NCBI RefSeq assembly: GCF_004118285.1
Contig: NZ_SDHY01000009.1
Location: 1-64,000, forward strand
DNA: 64,000 nt
Reading direction: 5' to 3'
Origin: Aquirufa rosea
Lineage (GTDB): Bacteria > Bacteroidota > Bacteroidia > Cytophagales > Spirosomataceae
The notes under the pieces are model-generated. The model did not search any database and had not been told where the DNA came from. It was given only the letters and a program-made list of their open reading frames with translations. Positions 9,650-18,829 of the stretch are shown piece after piece. How positions within the stretch are numbered: position 1 is the first letter of the stretch; every line of letters starts with the position of its first letter. Made by a program: the position numbers and the translations under genes.

Positions 9650-10741
9650 ATGAAAAAACCACTAATTAATCTAGTCTTACTATTCATTTTTATTCTTTCC
9701 TGTAGCAAATCCGAAGACCCAATCAGTACATCGGGAAGTACTTCCAACAGTTCAAGCACTACCACCACAACTCAAGTAGCTGATTGTGGCGGCAAATTAG
9801 GTGTTGATAAGTTGATTTGTTTATGTGATAATTTTAAAGCAAGATTAAGCTCCTCGCAACTTGCTTCGTTGCAGATGGCCTACACTTTTTCCAATATAAA
9901 AACATGGAGTAACCTTCCTGCTTCCATGTCTCCACGGATTGGAATTCCATTTAGTGCCTTAAACGCAAGCCAACTTGCCGCAGCCAAAGAAATTGTACAA
10001 CAAATGAGCGGAACTGTCATAAACGAGGGATATAGCGAAGTTCAACAACTTTGGTTAGCAGATGATTACTTAAGTGCCAACGGTGGTGGTAGTGCTTATG
10101 GGGTCGGAAATTACTATTTAGCTTTTTTCGGCACACCTGATTCCAAAGGTCAATTCGAAATCATGATGACAGGCCACCACAAAACAGTAGCCAATACCTA
10201 TAAAGACGGAGTATTAATTGCGGCCACACCCCATTTTGCAGCCACAGAGCCTTTGAGTTGGATTTCAGGTGCTAATACTTATGGACCACTAAATCAAGAA
10301 CAAGCAGCTTTTGTCGATATTCTTAGCAATTTAACATCTGACCAATTTACCCAGGCCCATGTTAGCACTACATATAGCGACTTACTTTTAGGACCAAACA
10401 ACAATTGGCAATTTCCTAGTACGTCTTCGGGATTAAAATGTAATTCATTAAATGCCACGCAAAAGCAATTGGTGATAAATGCATTGAAAACCTACGTAAA
10501 TGATATTGACGACGACAACGCTGCAAAAATTCTAAGCAAATATGTCTCTCAAATAGACAACACCTACCTACTCCATAGCGGCACAAATGCCATGAATACT
10601 CGAAACGATTACTTTAGAATTGATGGACCCAATGTGTGGATCGAATTTTCCGTTCAAAACGGAATTGTTTTCAGAAACAACGTTCATTTTCATTCGGTTT
10701 GGCGAGATCGTATTGACGACTATGGTACGACCAAAAACTAG
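9650..10741 (+). CDS. DUF3500 lipoprotein
   Basis: A 363-residue lipoprotein (lipobox LSC, Cys18) with a Ser/Thr-rich linker and then a DUF3500 domain. Visible family features are YYLAFFGTPDSKGQFEIMM followed by GHHKTV, a middle GPLNQEQAAF segment, and the C-terminal YFRIDGP and HFHSVWRDRIDDYG motifs. His-rich conserved motifs suggest a metal or redox role, but no function is established for the family. Its 3' end overlaps the next gene by 20 bp, so the two are probably translationally coupled and work together. A second DUF3500 gene starts at the right edge of the window. Confidence 0.85.
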   Translation: MKKPLINLVLLFIFILSCSKSEDPISTSGSTSNSSSTTTTTQVADCGGKLGVDKLICLCDNFKARLSSSQLASLQMAYTFSNIKTWSNLPASMSPRIGIPFSALNASQLAAAKEIVQQMSGTVINEGYSEVQQLWLADDYLSANGGGSAYGVGNYYLAFFGTPDSKGQFEIMMTGHHKTVANTYKDGVLIAATPHFAATEPLSWISGANTYGPLNQEQAAFVDILSNLTSDQFTQAHVSTTYSDLLLGPNNNWQFPSTSSGLKCNSLNATQKQLVINALKTYVNDIDDDNAAKILSKYVSQIDNTYLLHSGTNAMNTRNDYFRIDGPNVWIEFSVQNGIVFRNNVHFHSVWRDRIDDYGTTKN

Positions 10742-11891
10742 TTCCATTTTAGCCATATTCTGTTTTTGGGGGCTGATGATTTCACATTCATCTACTGCGC
10801 ACCCAATGCCTAATTCGGTGGTTAATCTTTACGTTTACGATCAATCGATTGCAGGAGTTGCCAAAATGCCACTCGATGACTTTGCGACTGCTTTTGGCGT
10901 ACCTAAAGAAAGTATCAACTTAAATAGCCCAGAATTACGACGCTATTTTTTGAACCATATTCAAATTATTACTGAAGCAAAGCCTTGGCAAACACATATA
11001 GAATCGGTTCGTGTCATTAATAGCAATGACCCCATAGTGCGTGAATATCAAGAATTATTGCTGAATTTTATTTGCACACCGGTAAAAAGAACGTCAACTA
11101 GAGATTTTACTTTCAAATACGATGCCATTATTCACCAAGTAATTACCCATAAAATTATGGTTAATGTGGTGCAAGACTGGCAGGGTGGTATTTTGGGTTC
11201 CCAAGTACAGGTGGGTGAAATTGCCTTGAATATTCCTAAGGGACAATATTTCCCTTTAGTAGTAAAATTACAAAACGGTAGCTGGTGGAAAGGTTTTGGT
11301 TCAATGGTTAGCCTAGGTATGTACCACATTGCCGAAGGTGCCGACCATTTGCTTTTTTTATTAGTGCTTTTGCTACCATGTATGTTGGTGCCCAATGGAC
11401 AAAATTGGGGGGCATTTGCGAGTGCTTCTTTTGGTATAAAGCATATGGTAAAACTTGTCACTGCATTTACCTTGGGTCATTCGATTACTTTGTTTGTAGG
11501 TGCTTTCCAGTGGATACGATTGCCACAACAGTGGGTAGAAGTGTGGATTGCCCTTTCCATCATGATATCTTCTATACATGCCTATAGGCCACTTTTTGCT
11601 AAAAAAGAAGGCTGGATCGCACTTGGTTTTGGCTTTGTACATGGTATGGCATTTGCCAGTATCCTTATGGACATCCGCCTATCGGCAGGTGCATTGGCAT
11701 GGAGTATCTTGGGCTTTAATTTGGGAATTGAATGTATGCAAATATTGCTTTTGACAGTCGTATTGCCATTGATTCTTTGGTTATCTAAAAGATCGGAGTA
11801 TATTCTTTTTAGAAAAGTGGTTTCTGCTATATCGTTTCTTATTGCTTGTTTTTGGATGCTAGAACGTATTTTTTTCTTTAAACAGTTATAA
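10722..11891 (+). CDS. HupE/UreJ-family membrane protein
   Basis: Predicted 389-residue membrane protein starting inside the 3' end of the DUF3500 gene (ATG at 10722); an open frame extends upstream to 10620 but only within the DUF3500 coding region. After a signal-like segment ending STA-HPMP comes a periplasmic N-terminal domain of about 170 residues, then about seven membrane segments with the motifs GMYHIAEGADHLLFL, FTLGHSITL and GFVHGMAFA. These His/Asp motifs are typical of the HupE/UreJ_2 family, related to nickel/cobalt permeases. Metal transport, or metal handling for the partner DUF3500 protein, is a reasonable inference. No hydrogenase or urease genes are nearby. Confidence 0.85.
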   Translation: MVRPKTSSILAIFCFWGLMISHSSTAHPMPNSVVNLYVYDQSIAGVAKMPLDDFATAFGVPKESINLNSPELRRYFLNHIQIITEAKPWQTHIESVRVINSNDPIVREYQELLLNFICTPVKRTSTRDFTFKYDAIIHQVITHKIMVNVVQDWQGGILGSQVQVGEIALNIPKGQYFPLVVKLQNGSWWKGFGSMVSLGMYHIAEGADHLLFLLVLLLPCMLVPNGQNWGAFASASFGIKHMVKLVTAFTLGHSITLFVGAFQWIRLPQQWVEVWIALSIMISSIHAYRPLFAKKEGWIALGFGFVHGMAFASILMDIRLSAGALAWSILGFNLGIECMQILLLTVVLPLILWLSKRSEYILFRKVVSAISFLIACFWMLERIFFFKQL

Positions 11892-12080
11892 ATAACTCTG
11901 TTAAAAGGATTTAATGACATAGTGCCATCATTTCAATAGCAGTCTTTTAATTTTTAAAATGGCAACGATTCAAAGATAAAATTGAAATAGCCTTGAATAT
12001 CCTCAGAAAATTATAGCTGGTTTTAAATTCAAAATTCTAATTAGGAATTTTATTTTTAGGTTTTCAGGATGAAAAATAAA

Positions 12081-12107
12081 AAGGAGGATGAAACATCCTC
12101 CTTTTTT
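12081..12107. terminator. Bidirectional rho-independent terminator
   Basis: A 10-bp perfect stem (12081-12090 with 12094-12103) around an AAA loop, with T tract on the plus strand and A tract on the other side. It lies between the convergent HupE/UreJ and SusD genes and can serve both. Confidence 0.8.
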
Positions 12108-12130
12108 ACGTTCACTCAAATCTAACTAGA

Positions 12131-13723
12131 TTAATTTGGATAACCTGGATTTTGAGGTTTCAAATTTGGATTATTGAGCATTTCCTGCTTTCCTAATGGA
12201 AGCAGTAAGTGTTTTTCTTGTAATGGCTGGTTTGAGCTTAAATTAACGTGACCAACGAAATTATCAAATTTGCCTGTTTTTTCATTATACACTTTTCTCA
12301 AACGAACCATGTCAAACCAAGTAATCTGTTCATAACATAATTCATGCCAACGCTCAACCCAAACTGCTTCTCTGAAACTGGCCGCCGTGTAGCTTCCTAA
12401 TCCTGGAGTTTGTAAAGTAGCGCGATCACGAATTCGTTTAAAGGCATCATAAGCTGCTTGATTTGGCCCTCCTACTTCATTTTGAGCTTCAGCATAATTC
12501 AACAATACTTCAGCGTAACGAATTTGCGGAACATTTAGGTTATCTAATCGAGTACCAGCAACACCTTGGGAACCATTGGCTTTCTGATTGAAATGTTTAA
12601 AAACATAAGGAGCACCTAAATCAAATGGAGCACCATTACCATTGGTAAAATAAGTAGTGTAAAAATAACCATCCTGATCCTTAGCTCTTAAATCCCCCTT
12701 TTCATAGGAATTATAAAATGCAATAGTAGGAACAGAACTACCTGTTCCTCCAGGTCCTGCATAGGTCACAGGCTTAAAGTTAGGAAAGAAGTTACCCATA
12801 AAATTACCTGCTACCAGAGTATTACACTGTATCATAAACAAGTGTTCCAATCTATTTTTCAAACCTTCTGTATGTACATCCTTATAGGTTGGAAACAAAT
12901 TAATCACTGTTGGATTGGCATTGGCATAGGTAATTACCTCCAAAGATTTATCTGCTGACAATTTATAATATGCCGCACCTTTGTTCAAAGGGAAGCCAGC
13001 CATAGTTAAGTAAACTTTACCTAACTGGGCTTTAACTGCCGCCAAACAAACACGTCCACTTACATCCATCCATGGTAAACCTGCTTTCTCTGCCTCCAAT
13101 AAATCATCTACGATTAACTTATATACACTCTCAGTAGAAGCCCGAGAAGGTAAGAAATCTTCAGATCCTGCAGTTTGAGGTTTCGTAATTAAAGGAATAT
13201 CTCCCCATAATCTTACAGCCTGAAAATATGCCCATGACCTTAAAAAACGTGCTTCACCTAAGATTTTCTTCTTTTGGTTTTCGTCCATTGGGGTAATTGG
13301 TGGCACCTTCTCTAATACTTGATTAGCCTGGGCAATCACTTTATACAGACCATTCCAATAATTCACGACGTGAATAGTATTTGGATCATGAACCAAACCG
13401 TACAAATTATTTAAATCAGAGTTCTGCGCGGTTTCAGTAGTAGAAGTTCCTGTTAATGCTTCTAACAATTGCCAGTTAGAGGAGAAAATACCTGCTCCCC
13501 CACCCATAAAGCGAGTATCAGCATACACGGATGCTAATGCCGCCTCCGCGTGGTCCGGAATTTGATAGAAAGCATCTGGCGTTAGATTAGATGGTGCTTT
13601 TTCCACCAAGAAATCAGAACAACCAAACTGCCCCAATAAAAGTGCTCCTCCTAGAGCTACTTTCTTTATTTTGGAATTTATTATGATTTTCATATTACGT
13701 TTCTTATTAAATATATCCTTCAT
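12131..13723 (-). CDS. SusD/RagB-family nutrient-binding outer-membrane lipoprotein
   Basis: A 530-residue SusD homologue, the surface lid that delivers glycans or peptides to its SusC partner. The lipobox is GQFGC; the mature protein carries typical SusD features: an N-terminal APSNLTPDAF region, EARFLRSWAYF, QIRYAEVLLNYAEAQNE and a C-terminal LLPLGKQEM...NPNLKPQNPGY. The ATG at 13723 overlaps the SusC stop codon as TAATG, favouring this start by translational coupling. An internal ATG at 13693 would give a shorter n-region of the signal. Ligand cannot be deduced, though the downstream-lying CE1-like esterase gene hints at an esterified plant polysaccharide. Confidence 0.93.
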   Translation of the reverse strand: MKDIFNKKRNMKIIINSKIKKVALGGALLLGQFGCSDFLVEKAPSNLTPDAFYQIPDHAEAALASVYADTRFMGGGAGIFSSNWQLLEALTGTSTTETAQNSDLNNLYGLVHDPNTIHVVNYWNGLYKVIAQANQVLEKVPPITPMDENQKKKILGEARFLRSWAYFQAVRLWGDIPLITKPQTAGSEDFLPSRASTESVYKLIVDDLLEAEKAGLPWMDVSGRVCLAAVKAQLGKVYLTMAGFPLNKGAAYYKLSADKSLEVITYANANPTVINLFPTYKDVHTEGLKNRLEHLFMIQCNTLVAGNFMGNFFPNFKPVTYAGPGGTGSSVPTIAFYNSYEKGDLRAKDQDGYFYTTYFTNGNGAPFDLGAPYVFKHFNQKANGSQGVAGTRLDNLNVPQIRYAEVLLNYAEAQNEVGGPNQAAYDAFKRIRDRATLQTPGLGSYTAASFREAVWVERWHELCYEQITWFDMVRLRKVYNEKTGKFDNFVGHVNLSSNQPLQEKHLLLPLGKQEMLNNPNLKPQNPGYPN

Positions 13724-16700
13724 TAAAATGCTACTTGCAATCCTAACATGTAAATAGTAGGCTTAGGGTAGTTGTGCCAAATCATACCTTGTGAGAATGC
13801 TGAGTTTCCACCACCTTGGTTAGTTGGAGTTACCTCAGGATCTCCTACAATAGGATCTTTCACTAAAAGGAAGAAGTTTTGTGCAGTTGCATATACTCTT
13901 AAACGACTCAAATTCAATTTACTAGCCACGTTATTGGGAACGTTATAACCTAGCATCAAGTTTCTACCACGTAAAAATGAACCATCTTTAATCCACCATG
14001 AATCTACGTTTGTTACATAACCTGCACGTGTATCACGGATTTCTGCAATCATAGTATTTTGATTGGTAGGTGTCCAAGCATTTAATACGGAAGTATAACT
14101 ATTCGCTAAAGCTTGACGGTCCTCACTTGGGTGAAGGTTCATCAACATTACCTCATTTCCGTAGTTAAATTGCATTTCTAAGGTTAAATCAAAGCTCTTA
14201 TATTTGAAAGAGTTGGATATAGCTCCCCAGAAATCCGGATTTCCATTTCCGATAATTGAACGGTCAGCATCGGTAATAGCACGGTCACCATTGAAGTCCT
14301 TGTACTTAATATCTCCTGGTAAGATTTTTAAACCATTACGATATGAAGTCCATTTTGCCGCTTCTTCAGCCTCAGCAGTTCCCCAAATTCCTAAACGAGT
14401 TAAACCCCAGAATGATCCCACAGACTCTCCGATACGAATAATATTGGTAGGGTTAGTAAAGTTAGGACCACCTACATTAAAGATATCAGATGGAGTAGCT
14501 AATGTTAATACCTTATTTTTGTTAAAGGAAATATTGAATTGTGTATTCCATTGGAAATCTTTCGATTTAATGTTGGTTGAATTGATAGAAAATTCAAAAC
14601 CACGGTTTTCCATAGATCCCACATTTCTACGAATCGTGGCATATCCTGAGGTTTGTGGTACCGGTGCATCTAATAACATGTCCGTAGTCAAACGATAGTA
14701 ATAGTCTGCCTCAATGTTCACACGACCACCCCATAATCCTAATTCGATACCGAAGTCAGTCTGTGCCGTTTTCTCCCATTTCAAGTCTGGGTTAGCTAAC
14801 CTAGATATACCCGTTCCGGATACACGACCATCATTATAAACTGCCGAATAATTGGAACTTAATAATGACAGAGAAGAATAAGCTGGAATTTCTGAGTTAC
14901 CCGTTAAACCGTAACTAGTTCTAACTTTCAAATTAGAGATAGTAGGATTCCCTTTCAAGAAATCTTCTTCCGAAACTCTCCAAGCTAAGGCTCCTGATGG
15001 GAAAATCGCAAACTTGTAGTTCTCGCCAAACTTAGATGAACCATCCGCACGAGCAGTAACGGTTGCTAAGTATTTATTTTTGAAAGTGTAATTAGCACGT
15101 CCAAAATAAGAATTAAAGGCAAATCTCGAAGCACCAGAAGCAACTGTTGGGTTAACAGCACCAGCACCTAAGTTATTGAAACCAAAATAATCGGTAGCAA
15201 AACCATTCACACTAGCGCCAATATTGAAGAAATCTGTTTGCTGCCAAGAAATACCCAATAAGGCATTCAATGAATGATTTTCATTAAAATCCTTGGTATA
15301 GGTTAAGAAGTTCTCCAAAGACCAAAACGTTTCGGTCTGATTAGTGGCAGATGCATTACCTTGGCCACCAATATTCAATGTACGGGTCTGAGACTGATTA
15401 TTTTCTTGAGTCATAATATTGGCCCCTAAAATCGTCTTCATCTCTAAACCTTTCATTAAAGTAATATTTGAATAAATACTTCCCGTGGTAGTTTGGGTAT
15501 TTAAAATATACTTACGACCCATTAAACGGTGAACTGAACTCATGGTTCCTTCCGCAAATGGAAAATCACGGTTGTTAGCATAAGTGCCATCCTCGTATTT
15601 CACTGGCAAGAAAGGAAAATCCTCCACAATCTGACGAGAAACGGCGTCGTTAACATCTGACAGGTTTTCTGTTTGGTTGTTATATGCTAGGGTACCTCCT
15701 ACTTTCAACCACTTTTTGATTTGATCATCAATCGTAAATCGACCTGAATAACGCTTTAAATAAGTAGTTTTAATTAAACCCTGATCATCACGATATCCTA
15801 AGGAGAAGGAATATTGAGTACGATCATTGCCACCACTAAAACCTAATTGATGATTTTGAGATAGTTTATTTTGGGTAGCTTCCTCAAACCAATCCGTATC
15901 AAACTTTGGATTACCATTGGCATCAAAAACGCGAGGATCGGTTCTTCTTAATTTTGGATTTAAATAAGCCCAACGTCCCGCAGCCCAGCCTGCTGGATCA
16001 TATTTGGCCATATTTGCCCAAGCCAAATCCTCCACTGCCATGTATTGTTTGGCATTTAAAACCTGTGGCTTATTAGGTCCTGCTACGTTAACACTGAAAT
16101 CAGCATTGTAAGTAACGCTTCCTTCTCCTGATTTACCTTTTTTAGTAGTAACCAAGATAACACCATTAGCTCCTCTAGCACCATAAATCGCTGTGGATGA
16201 AGCATCTTTTAATACTTCAACCGACACGATATCATTGGGATTTAGATAATCTATTGCCGAACTAAATTGATTCATGGTTCCTTGAGGCAACATCACACCA
16301 TCCACTACATACAATGGATTATTCGAAGAGTTGATGGAGCTAAATCCACGAACACGGACAGTGGTACGCCCTCCAGGACGACCTGAGTTCGTGCTTACCT
16401 GAACACCCGCCATTCTGCCCGAAAGTGCTTGGTTCAAAGATGTAGCTGGTCTTTCCATCAATTGATCCGTCTTAATGGAACTTACTGAACCTGTTAAATC
16501 TGACTTCTTTTGCGTACCATAACCAATCACTACAATCTCATCCAAATATTTATTATCTGGCTTCAAATTAATATTGATTGTCGATTGATTTCCCACCGCA
16601 ATTTCTTGCTGACTATAACCAATTGCAGAAAAGACCAAAACCGATTTGGAATCAGCCACCACAATCTTAAAATTACCATTGGCGTCTGTCATGACTCCCT

Positions 16701-16941
16701 TGGTCGTTCCTTTGACCATGACGTTTACTCCAGGCAATCCTGAATTAGTCTCATCAGTTACTTTACCGGTAACAGTAATATCTGCTACCCTAACATTTTT
16801 TGTTTCGATTAGCCGACCCGCTCTTTCTGCTGAAGCCCCTTGCGCAGGCAACATACTAAAGCAAGTAAGTGCCATTCCCAAAATGGGGAATGCAGCTTTC
16901 TGGCTCATTTGTCGATACGACATGAGTATTTTTTTTTGCAT
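13723..16941 (-). CDS. SusC/RagA-family TonB-dependent transporter
   Basis: A 1072-residue TonB-dependent outer-membrane importer. Order of parts: signal peptide (about 1-38), a carboxypeptidase D regulatory-like domain (about 53-132, ITVTGKVTDETNSGLPGVNV), a DEIVVIGYGTQKK TonB-box-like segment, the plug (about 145-260, with LYVVDGV and IYGARGANGVILVTTKKG), and a 22-strand barrel ending in the aromatic/hydrophobic MLGLQVAF. It forms an outer-membrane complex with the SusD encoded directly downstream (1-bp stop/start overlap). No regulator or glycoside hydrolase lies in the same operon. Start ATG 16941 is chosen; ATGs at codons 7 and 12 are alternatives. Confidence 0.95.
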   Translation of the reverse strand: MQKKILMSYRQMSQKAAFPILGMALTCFSMLPAQGASAERAGRLIETKNVRVADITVTGKVTDETNSGLPGVNVMVKGTTKGVMTDANGNFKIVVADSKSVLVFSAIGYSQQEIAVGNQSTININLKPDNKYLDEIVVIGYGTQKKSDLTGSVSSIKTDQLMERPATSLNQALSGRMAGVQVSTNSGRPGGRTTVRVRGFSSINSSNNPLYVVDGVMLPQGTMNQFSSAIDYLNPNDIVSVEVLKDASSTAIYGARGANGVILVTTKKGKSGEGSVTYNADFSVNVAGPNKPQVLNAKQYMAVEDLAWANMAKYDPAGWAAGRWAYLNPKLRRTDPRVFDANGNPKFDTDWFEEATQNKLSQNHQLGFSGGNDRTQYSFSLGYRDDQGLIKTTYLKRYSGRFTIDDQIKKWLKVGGTLAYNNQTENLSDVNDAVSRQIVEDFPFLPVKYEDGTYANNRDFPFAEGTMSSVHRLMGRKYILNTQTTTGSIYSNITLMKGLEMKTILGANIMTQENNQSQTRTLNIGGQGNASATNQTETFWSLENFLTYTKDFNENHSLNALLGISWQQTDFFNIGASVNGFATDYFGFNNLGAGAVNPTVASGASRFAFNSYFGRANYTFKNKYLATVTARADGSSKFGENYKFAIFPSGALAWRVSEEDFLKGNPTISNLKVRTSYGLTGNSEIPAYSSLSLLSSNYSAVYNDGRVSGTGISRLANPDLKWEKTAQTDFGIELGLWGGRVNIEADYYYRLTTDMLLDAPVPQTSGYATIRRNVGSMENRGFEFSINSTNIKSKDFQWNTQFNISFNKNKVLTLATPSDIFNVGGPNFTNPTNIIRIGESVGSFWGLTRLGIWGTAEAEEAAKWTSYRNGLKILPGDIKYKDFNGDRAITDADRSIIGNGNPDFWGAISNSFKYKSFDLTLEMQFNYGNEVMLMNLHPSEDRQALANSYTSVLNAWTPTNQNTMIAEIRDTRAGYVTNVDSWWIKDGSFLRGRNLMLGYNVPNNVASKLNLSRLRVYATAQNFFLLVKDPIVGDPEVTPTNQGGGNSAFSQGMIWHNYPKPTIYMLGLQVAF

Positions 16942-17333
16942 AGTTTGACCATTTGACTGGTTGTTTAGAGATTAAGTAAAGTTCAATTATATAAACTAAA
17001 TACAATTTTTCCTAAAAATAATTATCAAATGGCCTTACTATTAAATATCGAATTTAAAAATCATTAGTAGAAGAGAAATCTTATTGTTACTCCAACATTC
17101 TTAATGATTTATTTAACGGTAATTAGCAGGAAAACGACTTTTTCAATATTGATTAAAAAATGTTCCCTCACTTCCAATTAACAATTGATTTTTCCAAACT
17201 ATCCATTGAATGGACGGCCAAAAAGTACTACTAGAAGAAAAAATTGACTGACTTATTTAACCGAATTCCATCAATTTATTACCTAAATAACAAACTTGAT
17301 TGTTGAAATATTGGTCCACTTTACATAAAAAAC
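16942..17333. other. Leader/promoter region of the SusCD operon
   Basis: About 390 bp between the SusC start and the terminator of the esterase gene, all on the minus-strand side. A TATAATTG (minus strand, 16984-16991) is one mismatch from the Bacteroidota -7 element but has no matching -33 element at the normal distance. No small gene or structured leader RNA was recognised. Confidence 0.35.
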
Positions 17334-17359
17334 AAAACCACCCTCTCAGAGGTGGTTTT
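17326..17359 (-). terminator. Rho-independent terminator
   Basis: A 9-bp perfect stem (17334-17342 with 17351-17359) is followed on the minus strand by a T-rich run (TTTTGTTTTTT). It lies about 50 bp after the stop of the esterase gene and separates it from the SusCD operon. Confidence 0.75.
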
Positions 17360-17407
17360 GCTGATTGTAATAAACAATCTATTTTTCTCCAAAAAATCTG
17401 AAATAGC

Positions 17408-18604
17408 CTATTTAAAGATCATTTGAGCAAATTCCGACAAATAAATACGCCAGTTGGTCCAGGTATGTCCACCCGGACTCTCACGATATACATACCTAAA
17501 GGCATGCTTATCCAATGTGCTACGCATAGTCACTACACTCTCTATCAGGAAGTCATCTTTACCACAGGCAATCCAGTACAATTTAGGGTTTGCCTTTTTT
17601 AAATCTTCGATTTGTTGGTCTCTTTTCGATACATCCAATTTCACTCCAAATCTACTCATATCCGCAAATCCCATGCTCATTACGCCAATGTAACTGAACA
17701 AATTAGGGTTTTCAAAAGTGGTATTAATGGTCTGCAATCCACCCATACTTAGTCCAGTGAGGGCCCGACTTTCCTTATTTTTCTTCACTCGAAAATGATT
17801 TTCAATATAAGGAATCACATCGGCTACTAAACTCTTTTCAAATAGCATACTACCCATCCCTCCTACTGGCAAATCCGAGGCTGGAATCACTGGGGTCACC
17901 ACATTGGCCGCTGCTTGATTAGGATTTCCATTGGTCATTACCACAATCATGGGTTTTGCCTTACCTGAATTTATCAAATTGTCTAAAATATTAGGAGCCA
18001 CCCCTAAGGTTGGCCAAGCCTCCTCATCTCCTCCTCCGCCATGCAATAGATATAAAACTGGATAAGAATCTTTGGAATCATCATATCCTGGAGGTGTATA
18101 GACTTGCATACGTCGGGTCAAATTCAATGACTTAGAATCATACCATATTTGTCGAACCGTACCCTTCGGACCTGTTTTAGCCCAATATAATTCAGAGGCT
18201 TTTCCTGGAACATACAATAAACTCTCAGTTCGGAAGGTACCATCTCTCGCAACTTTTAAATTAGAGGGATCCAAAGTAGTTACACCATCCACAATGAATG
18301 TATACCCATACAATTCTGGTTCCAAGGCGGATACCTTGACAGTCCAAACACCTTTGTCGCCTTTGACCATGTCCACTAATTGCCTTGAGGCACCTTGCCC
18401 GTTAGCATTGGGAACCATCGGCATCCAGTTACCTGATAATTTAACCGAACTCGCTGCGGGTGCTTTTAATCGGAAGGTAACATCATTCGTTGAGGAAACC
18501 TCAGGGGAAACTAGTCGTTCCACTTGCCCCACTTCTTGAGCAAAGCATTGAATGGAAATTATTACCATAAAAGCGGTAATCATTGATAATAGGGATGTTT
18601 TCAT
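17408..18604 (-). CDS. Exported CE1-like esterase with N-terminal E-set domain
   Basis: A 398-residue exported esterase (signal cleaved near CFA-Q). An early-set/CBM48-like domain spans about residues 30-130 (VKLSGNW), followed by an esterase-D/CE1-type alpha/beta hydrolase with LLHGGGGDEEAW (oxyanion region), GLSMGG (nucleophile Ser286), CGKDDFL (Asp350 or 351) and GGHTW (His380). This architecture is shared with feruloyl and acetyl-xylan esterases in Bacteroidota xylan loci. It lies upstream of the SusC gene on the same strand, separated by a terminator, and probably contributes to the same substrate. Feruloyl esterase activity is a family-based inference. Confidence 0.85.
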   Translation of the reverse strand: MKTSLLSMITAFMVIISIQCFAQEVGQVERLVSPEVSSTNDVTFRLKAPAASSVKLSGNWMPMVPNANGQGASRQLVDMVKGDKGVWTVKVSALEPELYGYTFIVDGVTTLDPSNLKVARDGTFRTESLLYVPGKASELYWAKTGPKGTVRQIWYDSKSLNLTRRMQVYTPPGYDDSKDSYPVLYLLHGGGGDEEAWPTLGVAPNILDNLINSGKAKPMIVVMTNGNPNQAAANVVTPVIPASDLPVGGMGSMLFEKSLVADVIPYIENHFRVKKNKESRALTGLSMGGLQTINTTFENPNLFSYIGVMSMGFADMSRFGVKLDVSKRDQQIEDLKKANPKLYWIACGKDDFLIESVVTMRSTLDKHAFRYVYRESPGGHTWTNWRIYLSEFAQMIFK

Positions 18605-18829
18605 GGAAGGTTGATTTAATTAGTTTTGATTCATGTTGAAATATAAAGGATGCGTATGGGAATAAATATAAATTGAGCTGAAAATCCCAAATTCTATGAC
18701 AAAAAAGCTCAAAATGATGATTAAACGGAATTTATTCGAATTTGAGCTTCATTCCTAACTTCTTTTTAGCCATGAAAGCATTGGGGTTTAAGCAATATTT
18801 TTAACCCTCTCAAATTGTGCTATGAAAAA

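Noticed and set aside
10722-11891. HupE/UreJ gene considered as part of a hydrogenase or urease locus
   Set aside because: No hydrogenase, urease or accessory gene occurs in the window; the coupling is with DUF3500 only.
14204-14698. 164-codon plus-strand open frame
   Set aside because: It lies wholly antisense within the SusC barrel region; no signal, motif or spacing supports it.
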